Origin: Microbulbifer variabilis
GTDB taxonomy: Bacteria > Pseudomonadota > Gammaproteobacteria > Pseudomonadales > Cellvibrionaceae
DNA: 64,000 nt
Reading direction: 5' to 3'
Assembly (NCBI RefSeq): GCF_020524905.1
Contig: NZ_JAIVKI010000011.1
Coordinates: 90,646-154,645, forward strand
The position numbers were made by a program, and so were the translations under genes. Within the stretch, counting starts at the first letter, position 1; each line of letters begins with the position of its first letter. Positions 46,975 to 55,500 of the stretch are shown here, piece by piece. The notes beneath the pieces were generated by a model that was not told where the DNA came from, searched no databases, and worked only from the letters and a program-made list of their open reading frames with translations.

Positions 46975-48938
46975 ACCGCCTCCACTACACGACTTTCAGA
47001 GGCTTGTTGACCCATTTCCAGCGCTTTTCTCTGGTCAATTACAGAATCCATTATGCTATCGGGCTGGCTACGCGCAAACGCCAGGAAAACCGGTACCATA
47101 CTTGGCATGGCAATATACTCTTGGGTCTGCCCCCAGAGTGATTTTGCCTTCTTAGTGAGCTTCTCAAGCTCATCTACCGTTAATTCTCCCGATAAATCTA
47201 TAATTTCCAGCATGCCAGTATGGAAAGAGTCTTCAGACACTTTAACCTGAATGGAATATTCAGTCTCCTCAGATAGCATTTCTGAAAATTTGGCCGAAAT
47301 CTTTTCCAGGAGCCAACCCTTGTCGGTAAGATTTAAATTGGGTTTTTCAAGTAGATCCGGCAGTAAAATGCTCTGCTGAACTACCATTTTGTTAGCGAGC
47401 ATGGGTAAATCCAATTTTGCCTCAATCACCTTGAGAAATATTTCTACCCAAAGCTTGACCCTTAAATCGATACGCCATCCGTCCCGACCAGCAGTGCCCA
47501 TTAGGTATACAAAATACTTGTAGTGATCCGCTCCAGACTCAAAAAAGCCTTCATCATTTCTTCGGTAATAACGGCCTTCAGATTTGAGTACTTTTGCGGT
47601 ATCTATCAACTGCTTCTGCAGTATAAGCTCCAACGCCAGATACCCCCTGCGCAGGTAACTTTTGCGCTGCCAGTATTCCTGATCCAGATAATTGCCGGAC
47701 ATATAATCCCAAACAATTTCCAAGAAATAAGCTGAGGTGTTATAGGCCAGCAGGGGCGAACAAAGTTCAGCAGAATCAATAACCGGATAAACATTGGCCA
47801 CATGGGCATAGAGACCTTGGTAAAACTCTTTTACGGTCTGATTTGCGATGGGTAATTGCTGATCCAGTAATTGTTGAGCCTTGTCTCTATCAGACTCTGC
47901 AAGATCCATCAGGATATATTTGCAGATATGATCGTTAAATAGTGCGATCATATCGCCACCACCGCTAAACAGTGGATCAAGAAACATAGAGGCAAAGCCA
48001 GAAGTTGCCCAACGGTCGGGGAAAATAAACTCCTCCGCACGATAGGCAAGCTGCCCCCAAGCTTCAAAATCCACCAGCTCAGCACCATCCAACAACTCTG
48101 AAATTGCCTGATAATTCTTCAGGAAATCCAGGAAGCTTTCACGCTTGGTCGGTGGTTTTGCAAACTTCTCTTTTTCACCAACGATGCCGACACTCGTGTA
48201 GCCACCACTTAGGGGAATAAACCACACCCAATATCCATCACCAGAAAAGTGATTGGTGGATAAAAAACGGCCAAAAGCACGCTTTCTCCAGGCTTCGTCT
48301 CCCATGGAGTCAATATCCTGGATATTCCTGAAGCGCCCCCAGGCAGAGAAGTTCTCCGGCACATTTTCCTGGCGGGTTAATTTCTTGTGTTTTTTGGCAA
48401 AACGGTTTCGTCCACTGCAATCCACCAGCCAGCCAGCAGTGACCTCCGCGTCACACTCTTCTGCAGACAACTGCACAGAATGCCGCTCATCCGCGGTCTC
48501 TATACTGAGGGCCTTGGCCTTCACACCCATCAGTACTTCAATGCCATCTTCCCGGTTCATTTCAACCAGATCCGCCTCCAGGCGGGCTCGATCCAGCTGG
48601 AAGGCTGGGTGAGGCGGTATACTGGTAGTTCCGTGCTCACTCATCTCTGTCAGAGACAAGCTGTGATCAGGCTTATCAAAGAAAAAACGCAAACCATTTT
48701 TGGGAAGGTGATTTCTATAGAGGTAATTGACCAGGCCCAACTGGTTCATAAAGTAATGGCCGGTCATTTCAACGGTCGCTTCACCGACTTTTGCCCGAAA
48801 GCCATCATTCGCCTCTACGACCAAGATTGAAGTATCTTGGCTACCCCGCCTTATTTGTCTAGCCAGCGTTAACCCGGCCCAGCCGCCGCCGATAATGACA
48901 ACGTCATATTCTTTTTGTATTTGTCCGATAGTACTCAT
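46971..48938 (-). CDS. FAD-dependent halogenase-like enzyme
   Basis: Counted from the ATG at 48938, which overlaps the stop of the upstream gene (TGATG), this is a 655-residue flavoprotein. FAD binding is shown by IIGGGWAGLTLA (15-26). Lys50 in RAKVGEATVE matches the position of the Lys of flavin halogenases in the motif K-x-GE. The WxWxIP motif, thought to suppress monooxygenation in halogenases, is intact as WVWFIP (237-242). The second flavin region is FLDPLFSGGGDMIAL (320-334). The C-terminal 300 residues are longer than in tryptophan halogenases (about 530 residues). With a carrier protein encoded nearby, a carrier-bound substrate is likely. Halogenation, or a related oxidation without halide, remains to be shown. 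Confidence 0.78.
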   Translation of the reverse strand: MSTIGQIQKEYDVVIIGGGWAGLTLARQIRRGSQDTSILVVEANDGFRAKVGEATVEMTGHYFMNQLGLVNYLYRNHLPKNGLRFFFDKPDHSLSLTEMSEHGTTSIPPHPAFQLDRARLEADLVEMNREDGIEVLMGVKAKALSIETADERHSVQLSAEECDAEVTAGWLVDCSGRNRFAKKHKKLTRQENVPENFSAWGRFRNIQDIDSMGDEAWRKRAFGRFLSTNHFSGDGYWVWFIPLSGGYTSVGIVGEKEKFAKPPTKRESFLDFLKNYQAISELLDGAELVDFEAWGQLAYRAEEFIFPDRWATSGFASMFLDPLFSGGGDMIALFNDHICKYILMDLAESDRDKAQQLLDQQLPIANQTVKEFYQGLYAHVANVYPVIDSAELCSPLLAYNTSAYFLEIVWDYMSGNYLDQEYWQRKSYLRRGYLALELILQKQLIDTAKVLKSEGRYYRRNDEGFFESGADHYKYFVYLMGTAGRDGWRIDLRVKLWVEIFLKVIEAKLDLPMLANKMVVQQSILLPDLLEKPNLNLTDKGWLLEKISAKFSEMLSEETEYSIQVKVSEDSFHTGMLEIIDLSGELTVDELEKLTKKAKSLWGQTQEYIAMPSMVPVFLAFARSQPDSIMDSVIDQRKALEMGQQASESRVVEAV

Positions 48939-50791
48939 CACACAGATTCCAAACCAGCGAGAAGAGAATCCCATACCGGGGTGTCCACCTGACAAAATGA
49001 GTCGTGATCCTGAATAATTTCCATCACCATCTTGGTTCTGGGCAACTCATTTCTAATAAAGAACTTAGCGCTAGTAATCTTCGATTCAAAGAAGGCTTTT
49101 TCATCCTCCTCATTGCTCAAGCGACTGGAGGCACTGCAAGCGGCCTCTAATAACAGCCAGGCAAGGGTTATATCCCCCATCATGTGCAGGATACGAGTGC
49201 TATAAGCCGGGATTTTGAACATCTCTTTAGTCCTAACCCAGACATGCACTGCTTTCAAGACAGTCTCAAGATGTGTAAAGGACTCTTGCAGTCGACTGAA
49301 CTCCGCTTTGAATTTTGGGAAATCCGCTGCTCTATCCATAAATGTTTCAAATTCATTTTTATAAATTTGGAACAATTTGCTGGAGTTGCCCAATCCCAGC
49401 TTATCGCGAATAAGGTCCTGACTCTGGATATAGTTGGTTCCCTCCCAAATCGCGAGTACCTTGATATCCCGAGCATACTGCTCAATACCCAATTCTTTTA
49501 AGTAGCCTTGTCCACCACAAGTTTGGATAGCCAGCTCACAAATCCGCCAAGCTTGATCACTGATATAGGCTTTCACCACTGGGGTCAACAGGTTTACCAG
49601 GCCCTGGTGATGAGCAACTTCGGACTTCTTGGCTTCATCCCCTTCAAATGTCTTCAGTAGGCTTTCAGAGAGAGTTAGCTTGGCTATCAATGCCCTACAA
49701 CCCTCAACCTTTGACTTCATCTCCAGCAGCATACGTTGAACATCCACATGCTCAACAATATTGACCCTGCTCGCCGTAGCACTGAAGCTCTCGTGAAAAC
49801 GTTTACCTTGTAGACGCTTACTGGCATAGGCAAGTGCATTGTAGTAAGCCGATGAAGCCATACCCAGGGCATAAACTCCGGTACTAATCCGCGCTTGGTT
49901 CATCAGGGTAAGGAACTGCAACAAGCCAACATTTTCCCGATTACCCAGCAAATAGGCACGACATTGACCATTCTTGCCGAAGGTCAAGTGGGTATTGGCA
50001 CAGCCTTTAAAGCCCATTTTGTCAGCCAGAGAGATACATTCGACATGGTTGAACTCTCCAAGGCTTCCATCTTCTTCAACCCAGAATTTGGGTACGATAA
50101 AGCAAGACAAACCATAGGTGCCCGATCCACTCTTCTCCCCCCTACCCATCACAAAATACAGGGTATTACCTGTGAGGTCGTGCATACCGGCACTAATCAG
50201 ATACTTTTCACCGGTTAGCAGATAAGTGCCATCTTCTTGTTCGGAGGCCTTGGTTTCCACCAGGGAGACATCACTGCCAGCCTGTGGTTCGGTTAAACAA
50301 AGACAGGAAGTCCACTCGGATGTGGCCAATTTATCTTTAAAAAGAGCCTTTTGAAGTTCAGTACCATATTTCTCCACCAGAGTGGAAGACGGCAGGCAAA
50401 AGCCGCCATAAGTCATAAAACTGGGGTTGGCCCCCATAAACATTTCCAGGAGCATCTGCATAATAAAAGGCGGCAGATCGGTACGCTGTGCACCGCTAGC
50501 TGAGGATAAGTCACCCCACTCCTCTTTGAAACGGCTCCACATCTCTGAAAAAGAGGAAGGTAACTGCACCTTGCCATCAACTAAGTGGCAACTTTGCTCA
50601 TCAGCTTCCTGATAACCAGGACCCAATACCTCAGTGGCAAATTCTTTAGCGCGCTGAAGGACATCCTCAAGAACCTCTACAGAGCAATCTTTGTAGAGTG
50701 GATGCTCAAAAAGCGCCTTGGTTTGATAGAACTGGTTTTCAATAAGAAACTTAAATTCCCGCAAGTCGGACTTATAGATATTTCTACCCAT
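48938..50791 (-). CDS. Acyl-CoA (or acyl-ACP) dehydrogenase
   Basis: This 617-residue flavoenzyme belongs to the long acyl-CoA dehydrogenase group. Landmarks: LCLTEPQAGSDVS (about 165-176), LTGEKYLIS, the catalytic Glu450 in AIWEGTNYIQ, and CGGQGYLKE just before it. A C-terminal domain of about 150 residues follows, as in FadE-like members. It introduces a double bond next to a thioester carbonyl. In natural-product pathways related enzymes oxidise carrier-bound prolyl to pyrrolyl groups, but those are about 380-390 residues long, so this one may have another substrate. It overlaps the preceding ketosynthase-like gene by 8 bp. Confidence 0.88.
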   Translation of the reverse strand: MGRNIYKSDLREFKFLIENQFYQTKALFEHPLYKDCSVEVLEDVLQRAKEFATEVLGPGYQEADEQSCHLVDGKVQLPSSFSEMWSRFKEEWGDLSSASGAQRTDLPPFIMQMLLEMFMGANPSFMTYGGFCLPSSTLVEKYGTELQKALFKDKLATSEWTSCLCLTEPQAGSDVSLVETKASEQEDGTYLLTGEKYLISAGMHDLTGNTLYFVMGRGEKSGSGTYGLSCFIVPKFWVEEDGSLGEFNHVECISLADKMGFKGCANTHLTFGKNGQCRAYLLGNRENVGLLQFLTLMNQARISTGVYALGMASSAYYNALAYASKRLQGKRFHESFSATASRVNIVEHVDVQRMLLEMKSKVEGCRALIAKLTLSESLLKTFEGDEAKKSEVAHHQGLVNLLTPVVKAYISDQAWRICELAIQTCGGQGYLKELGIEQYARDIKVLAIWEGTNYIQSQDLIRDKLGLGNSSKLFQIYKNEFETFMDRAADFPKFKAEFSRLQESFTHLETVLKAVHVWVRTKEMFKIPAYSTRILHMMGDITLAWLLLEAACSASSRLSNEEDEKAFFESKITSAKFFIRNELPRTKMVMEIIQDHDSFCQVDTPVWDSLLAGLESV

Positions 50792-51803
50792 GTTTGGCTC
50801 CTTGATTTTCCAAAAGTGACCGCCAGCTGCCGGAACCCAGCACCCAGTGAAATATTTGATTGTGCCTTCCCCGATATTTTTTCTGGGGATAAATCATGGC
50901 TCCGCGCACATGAGGAAGGTAGTCCTGACCGTGAGCACCCTCGATATTTTGTGCCGCAGTAAAGTTTGCGTAAGCCTCTTCCAGTGAAAGTGTCTCAGTG
51001 TGAACCAACCGGGAAAGTAACTGGCCCTCCATTCGCGGTGTTCGATGAACCCTGAGGCAGCCAGCTCGACCGCCCCCACCCAAAGTGATAATCCAAAGGT
51101 TTTCCACTTCGCTTTCCAGGCAATATTTATTAATCTCAACAATAGGTTTTATGCTGAGATAATGCTGACCATCAAGCTCACTACTGGGCAGCCATTGAGA
51201 TTTTTCCTCACGGGAAAAACCCTTTAATAAGCCTTTGGCCCAGCGGGATTGAATATCAAAAGATACTATGCGGCAGGAATGACTAAAATCTGTAGTCATT
51301 ATTTTCTTGAGGCTTTGCACCAGCTCATGAGCCCCACTCAGCGTTGGCGCTTGAGATAAAATATCACAGCTGGAAATCTGGCATACACTCTCTGCATGAT
51401 AATGCTTGCTCAACCAGCAAACCGCCACACCAGTGATTACATCCAGACCATCTTGCCCGGCCTTTACACCTATACCCAAAGCGTCCAAGCATTCCTGTTG
51501 TCGCTCTTTACCCAGCTCTAAATTAATGATCAGGGCATCTTCTTCTTGCCGCTTGGAATAGCTTAATAGTGCCGCATGGAAGCTGGTGCAGGCACTACCG
51601 ACAAATTGAATATTGTGCCCAGCCTCTTCTAGCTGAGCCAGAAATTCTATAGCCGGACGTTCTAGCAGTACATTGGCTTCGCCTGCAGAAACGATGTATA
51701 CAAGCCCTGGAAGATGAGTTAATCCTGAAAGATATTCTTCCAGTGATTGCAATAATTGTTCAGTTTCCCCCTGATGATCTACCCATAGGCTTCTGATATA
51801 CAT
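50784..51803 (-). CDS. Divergent ketosynthase-like (thiolase-fold) protein A
   Basis: This 339-residue protein looks like a remote beta-ketoacyl synthase. FVGSACTSFHAALL (68-81) places Cys72 at the nucleophile elbow, followed by LIINLELGKE-type strand and, far downstream, LWIITLGGGGRAGCLRV, like the Gly-rich C-terminal strand of ketosynthases. The usual HGTGT and second His motifs are not visible, so extension activity is doubtful. It may form a heterodimer with protein B, encoded two genes upstream, as KS and chain-length-factor pairs do, or prime or transfer acyl groups. One base separates it from the small unknown gene. Confidence 0.55.
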   Translation of the reverse strand: MYIRSLWVDHQGETEQLLQSLEEYLSGLTHLPGLVYIVSAGEANVLLERPAIEFLAQLEEAGHNIQFVGSACTSFHAALLSYSKRQEEDALIINLELGKERQQECLDALGIGVKAGQDGLDVITGVAVCWLSKHYHAESVCQISSCDILSQAPTLSGAHELVQSLKKIMTTDFSHSCRIVSFDIQSRWAKGLLKGFSREEKSQWLPSSELDGQHYLSIKPIVEINKYCLESEVENLWIITLGGGGRAGCLRVHRTPRMEGQLLSRLVHTETLSLEEAYANFTAAQNIEGAHGQDYLPHVRGAMIYPQKKYRGRHNQIFHWVLGSGSWRSLLENQGAKHG

Positions 51804-51804
51804 T

Positions 51805-52332
51805 TTATAAGCTCCTTTCCCTGGCTACTTGCTCAACGTTATCAAAGCCCAGATTCTGCAATTTTTCTGAGATCATAGCGATCAAACTACCATCATCTTC
51901 GGTAGTACAAATCCGGATGCAAATATTATTTCTGCCAGACTCCAGTGGATGGCGCACTAAGGTATCTTCTATCACCAGATAAGGTTTACCCGCTTTATGC
52001 AGGATTAATTCTTCTGTTTGAACATCCTGCAACATCAAGACCCGCTCCTGCAGAAACAGTTTCGGCATCCTGCCACCCGCCGGCATCTGCATTCGCAATA
52101 AGATCGTCTCTATCTCAACACCAGAGTGATCCACACACTCCAATAGCTCTACCAACAGCTGGTAATGTTCCGAAAAACTTAATAGCACAGGAATATTACC
52201 TACCGGTAACAGGGAAATTGCCAAAAAGTCGGATTCCCCTTGCAAAGGCAATGTCTGGGCAGCGCAAAGTTTAGGATTTTGCGGATAGGGGTTGCGGAGC
52301 AACCTGCTGGAAAGTTCAATCACTTTACTCAT
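51805..52332 (-). CDS. Small cluster protein of unknown function
   Basis: This 175-residue protein has mixed strands and helices (FLAISLLPVGNIPVLLSFSE, TILLRMQMPAGGRMPKLFLQ, LILHKAGKPYLVIEDTLVRH) and no catalytic motif I recognise. It lies between the two thiolase-fold genes, overlapping protein B's gene by 4 bp. A dehydratase-like or adaptor role is possible given its position, but nothing in the sequence shows it. Confidence 0.6.
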   Translation of the reverse strand: MSKVIELSSRLLRNPYPQNPKLCAAQTLPLQGESDFLAISLLPVGNIPVLLSFSEHYQLLVELLECVDHSGVEIETILLRMQMPAGGRMPKLFLQERVLMLQDVQTEELILHKAGKPYLVIEDTLVRHPLESGRNNICIRICTTEDDGSLIAMISEKLQNLGFDNVEQVARERSL

Positions 52333-53165
52333 ACCGACTCCGCCAGGTAAAAGGTGCTGTCCTGGTCAACACTAACTTCCGCCATACAGTAGTAACCATT
52401 CAAAGCAATAGAGCATGCCAATAATTTCTCACGCTCTTGAAATCTACCAGCTACACCATGGCTAATAATATTTAACCAGGGATCACTACCAAAACAGTGA
52501 CCCCACCTGTCATGAAGATCGGGCAGCTGTTTGAAGCCATTCAGTAGTCGGGTAAAAATCTGTCGTATATTTTCCGGAAAGAATGGCAAAGACAAGGTCA
52601 GATCTTTTCCATTGCTGGCCATTTTCCTAACAATGGTTGCAAACTCTGGTGTGGTGTTATAAGTAACAGCGCAACCTGCCGTGATATCTTCTCTGTTAAA
52701 GGACTCAACTTCCAAAAGCAGAGTACCTAGACCAAAGCCACTCTTGCCCCAGTTTTCATTGCTCTGCCAAAAGCTCAGATCCAACACATTGGCATCCAGA
52801 ATACTGACTATCACATAGCGTGCGGTGGGATTTTGCCGTAAATAATAACGAAGACTGTAACCCCAGGAAGCACACTCATAAGTATTTACAAAACTGGTGA
52901 CGGGCATACCCCGCTGCTGTTCAGCGGGGTTTAAGTCGCCCGTGCTAACAGCCCCAGCAGTAAAGGGAAGCTCGATCATCGTTGAACAGAGAAAGTGCCG
53001 GTCAACTTCAGCCCTAGCATCTGATGAAATAGCTTCTAGCACTCGACTACTCTGATTTGAAATAATCTCTCCGATTCTAACGAAGGCTTCCTGCAAACCT
53101 CCACTTGTTGCAAAAGTAATATTTTCAATGGGAGTAAAGGCTGCCGACTTCAGGTACAAACTCAT
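52329..53165 (-). CDS. Divergent ketosynthase-like (thiolase-fold) protein B
   Basis: This 278-residue protein has a ketosynthase-like nucleophile segment FVNTYECASWGYSLRYYL (92-109) with Cys98, then RYVIVSILDANVLD and GKSGFGLGTLLLEVE, which match the strand order around the active site of ketosynthase III-like folds. It is shorter than a full ketosynthase (about 330-410 residues) and lacks clear catalytic His and Asn residues. It ends in a strand pattern (YYCMAEVSVDQDSTFYL). It probably works with protein A. Overlaps of 4 bp on each side tie it to the operon. Confidence 0.5.
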   Translation of the reverse strand: MSLYLKSAAFTPIENITFATSGGLQEAFVRIGEIISNQSSRVLEAISSDARAEVDRHFLCSTMIELPFTAGAVSTGDLNPAEQQRGMPVTSFVNTYECASWGYSLRYYLRQNPTARYVIVSILDANVLDLSFWQSNENWGKSGFGLGTLLLEVESFNREDITAGCAVTYNTTPEFATIVRKMASNGKDLTLSLPFFPENIRQIFTRLLNGFKQLPDLHDRWGHCFGSDPWLNIISHGVAGRFQEREKLLACSIALNGYYCMAEVSVDQDSTFYLAESV

Positions 53166-54202
53166 AGCCGATGCCCTTTCGATTTACTGTAAATCTCAAA
53201 AAAGCAGCGGTAGGAGCTTCCTTCCATCTTGGTAAATGCCAACAGATCCCGCTGGCGGGCCTTATTTTTTACTTTACCTGACGACACAAGATGTAAAAGT
53301 AATTCGTTACTGGCAAATTTTGTTGCCAAAACCCTATTCACACTGTGCATAGAAAAGATAGTGGCCGAGGTTTGCTCGTTGCACAGATAAATTAGGTACT
53401 CGATACTCTCTTGGTCTGCGACTGACAGCTCGACTTCACCCTGATCTTTCAACCAGAGTACAAAGTGCATCAGGGATTTTACAAAACGAGGACGTACCAA
53501 TGTAAGGAAGCGATTGACACTACCCAGGCCGCCCTTACTGAGCAGCATTTCTTTAGTCACTCGGACACTGCCACGACAATTACCCAGTTGTAGCTTGCCA
53601 TCCAGAAAAGCCTCACCTATAGATGACTGCTTCAACTCAGAGCAGAGTTCAGGGGGCAACATCAATGTAATTGGAAATGGGCGTGCGGCTTGCTTGGCAA
53701 CAACCATGGCAAATCCCAGCTTTTGCGCTTCTATGCCATGAATTTTATTGACATTGAGTCGCAGGGCACCATCGGTATCCTGCAGTTCAGTCTTCCAGCT
53801 TTGCAGGCTTGGGCCACCCGGGTCGGTCATCAGGAAGTGGCCAAAAATACCCTGCTCCACCCAGCTATTTACCTGAGCCAGCTGCTCTTCAGAAGCGGTC
53901 AGGCTCATCATAATGGAGCCAAACAGGCCGATCATTTCATGGAAATGATCGGCCAGTCCCTCGTTTCGTACCCTGTCAATAATTAGATCAATGACAAAGG
54001 TTTGTTCAAATTGCTCCAAAGGCTGTTTGACAGATGGCTCCCGTAGGGGAGCAAGCGCTGTCAATGGGTCTTCAATAATCATCGAAGCATCAAACAAGCG
54101 TATGCAAGCCTTCTCAAGAAGCTCTTGCAGTGAATCAGGCACTGGAGAAACAGATGAAAGTTGGGTGACAACAAAGCCGCCGGCAATAGATTGAAATTCC
54201 AT
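53162..54202 (-). CDS. Degenerate acyl-CoA dehydrogenase-like protein
   Basis: This 346-residue protein matches the middle of the acyl-CoA dehydrogenase fold: GHFLMTDPGGPSLQSWKTEL (family: ALTEPxxGSDxxxxxT), a following LRLNVNKIHGIEA strand (family: LNGxKxxIxxA) and a helical C-terminal half. The catalytic Glu region (AIWEGT or RDARxxxIxEGT) is missing. It may be an inactive partner of the 617-residue dehydrogenase, or a different oxidoreductase. It follows the decarboxylase gene by 3 bp and overlaps protein B's gene by 4 bp. Confidence 0.6.
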   Translation of the reverse strand: MEFQSIAGGFVVTQLSSVSPVPDSLQELLEKACIRLFDASMIIEDPLTALAPLREPSVKQPLEQFEQTFVIDLIIDRVRNEGLADHFHEMIGLFGSIMMSLTASEEQLAQVNSWVEQGIFGHFLMTDPGGPSLQSWKTELQDTDGALRLNVNKIHGIEAQKLGFAMVVAKQAARPFPITLMLPPELCSELKQSSIGEAFLDGKLQLGNCRGSVRVTKEMLLSKGGLGSVNRFLTLVRPRFVKSLMHFVLWLKDQGEVELSVADQESIEYLIYLCNEQTSATIFSMHSVNRVLATKFASNELLLHLVSSGKVKNKARQRDLLAFTKMEGSSYRCFFEIYSKSKGHRL

Positions 54203-54205
54203 AAG

Positions 54206-55354
54206 TTACTCCATGAGATAAGACTTGGCAGAAGGCAAACTCAGGAAGGGAGCAACGGTATAGCTCGCATTGTAAGCACCGCAATTACTGAAAATGGCCA
54301 GGTCGCCAGGCTGTATGGCTGCACCTTTTATCTCACCGATCACGTCTTCCTTATTACAGGAAGTACCTACCAATAAGCAGCCTTCGGTATCGCTCTCAAG
54401 TTCCAGCACTTTACCTTCACGTAATATCAGTGGCTGACTGAACCGCTTAAAAGTGCTTTCCGTTTTTGCCAAAAGAAAATTCTGGGCCATGCCGCCATCA
54501 CAGATACCGTACTGCTGCCCTTCTATTGATTTAACATAGCGAACCTGAGTGACAAAGTACCCTGCGCTGGCAACGATGGCACGGCCACTTTCATGTGCAA
54601 TTTTGATATGGGAGGGAAATTCACCAAGCAGCTCTCTGTACTGTTCAAAGTTAAAATCGACACTTTCCCAGTTCAGGTCAAAGCCACCCCCAAGGTTAAC
54701 AAATGTAATTGCATAGCCAAATTCACTCTCGAATTTTTCAACTATTTGCAATGCAGCTTGCGCGGTGCTGTAGGCGAGCTTGGCAAAATTGTAAGACCCC
54801 CGGAAAACATGGAAGCCACCAACTTTTAGGTCATGCTCCTTACAGAAAGCCAAAGCAGTCTCAACATCACGCCATCCGAAACCAAAATGGTCTTTCTTCG
54901 TCACCGTCTGTACTTTATCAAACTGATCCAAAGTGCTGGGATTCAAGCGTAGTATCAACGGATTGATCGGGCGCGTCCCTTGAAACTCTCGAATAATTTC
55001 CAGCTGGGATAGGTTATCTACTACCAGAGTACACTTGCTGGCAATTGCTGCTCTAATAAAACTTTTATCTGCGGATGGGTTATTGATATAGCGGGGGCTT
55101 TCTCCCCTTGGCAGAAGGTTGAGCTCACCGACAGAGGCAATCTCGATACCATCTTCGAACAAATGGCCGCTGCGTACAATGAGATCAAGACAGCTATTCG
55201 CCTTCAGAGAATAGATAAGAGATGTTCCCAGACGATCTTTTAGTTTTCGATAGTTATCGGCAATATCTTTTAGTGAGTAGACATAGCACGGTGTTGAAAA
55301 GTGTTGCCTTTGTTGGCTGAACTGGGCAACGAGCTTTTCCAAGGAAGCTTTCAT
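54206..55354 (-). CDS. PLP-dependent decarboxylase, fold type III
   Basis: This 382-residue enzyme belongs to the diaminopimelate/ornithine decarboxylase family. PLP Lys51 is in IYSLKANS; the phosphate-binding Gly loop is NLGGGFDLNW (220-229); ESGRAIVASAG (255-265), Cys333 in GTSCNKEDVIGE and NCGAYNASYTV supply the second half of the site across the dimer. It decarboxylates an amino acid, or an amino acid already joined to another group. LysA usually reads GPxCES(S/G)D, so this is not typical LysA. Its 5' gene neighbour encodes an AMP ligase, 146 bp upstream. The decarboxylated amine may be a building block of the cluster product. Confidence 0.87.
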   Translation of the reverse strand: MKASLEKLVAQFSQQRQHFSTPCYVYSLKDIADNYRKLKDRLGTSLIYSLKANSCLDLIVRSGHLFEDGIEIASVGELNLLPRGESPRYINNPSADKSFIRAAIASKCTLVVDNLSQLEIIREFQGTRPINPLILRLNPSTLDQFDKVQTVTKKDHFGFGWRDVETALAFCKEHDLKVGGFHVFRGSYNFAKLAYSTAQAALQIVEKFESEFGYAITFVNLGGGFDLNWESVDFNFEQYRELLGEFPSHIKIAHESGRAIVASAGYFVTQVRYVKSIEGQQYGICDGGMAQNFLLAKTESTFKRFSQPLILREGKVLELESDTEGCLLVGTSCNKEDVIGEIKGAAIQPGDLAIFSNCGAYNASYTVAPFLSLPSAKSYLME

Positions 55355-55500
55355 GATATCACCTGGAGAAATTTTAAATCATTCTTATAGGGCACAAATA
55401 TTTCAGCCGTATTTACGACTTATCAGTCTGGTCGTTATTTTTTAACGTCTTATAAAATGCTTGCCGACTGAGGAATCTCAGTATTTCTAGCTGAGAAATT

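Noticed and set aside
54206..55354. Diaminopimelate decarboxylase lysA
   Set aside because: The Cys motif and context differ from LysA, and the gene sits inside a biosynthetic operon.
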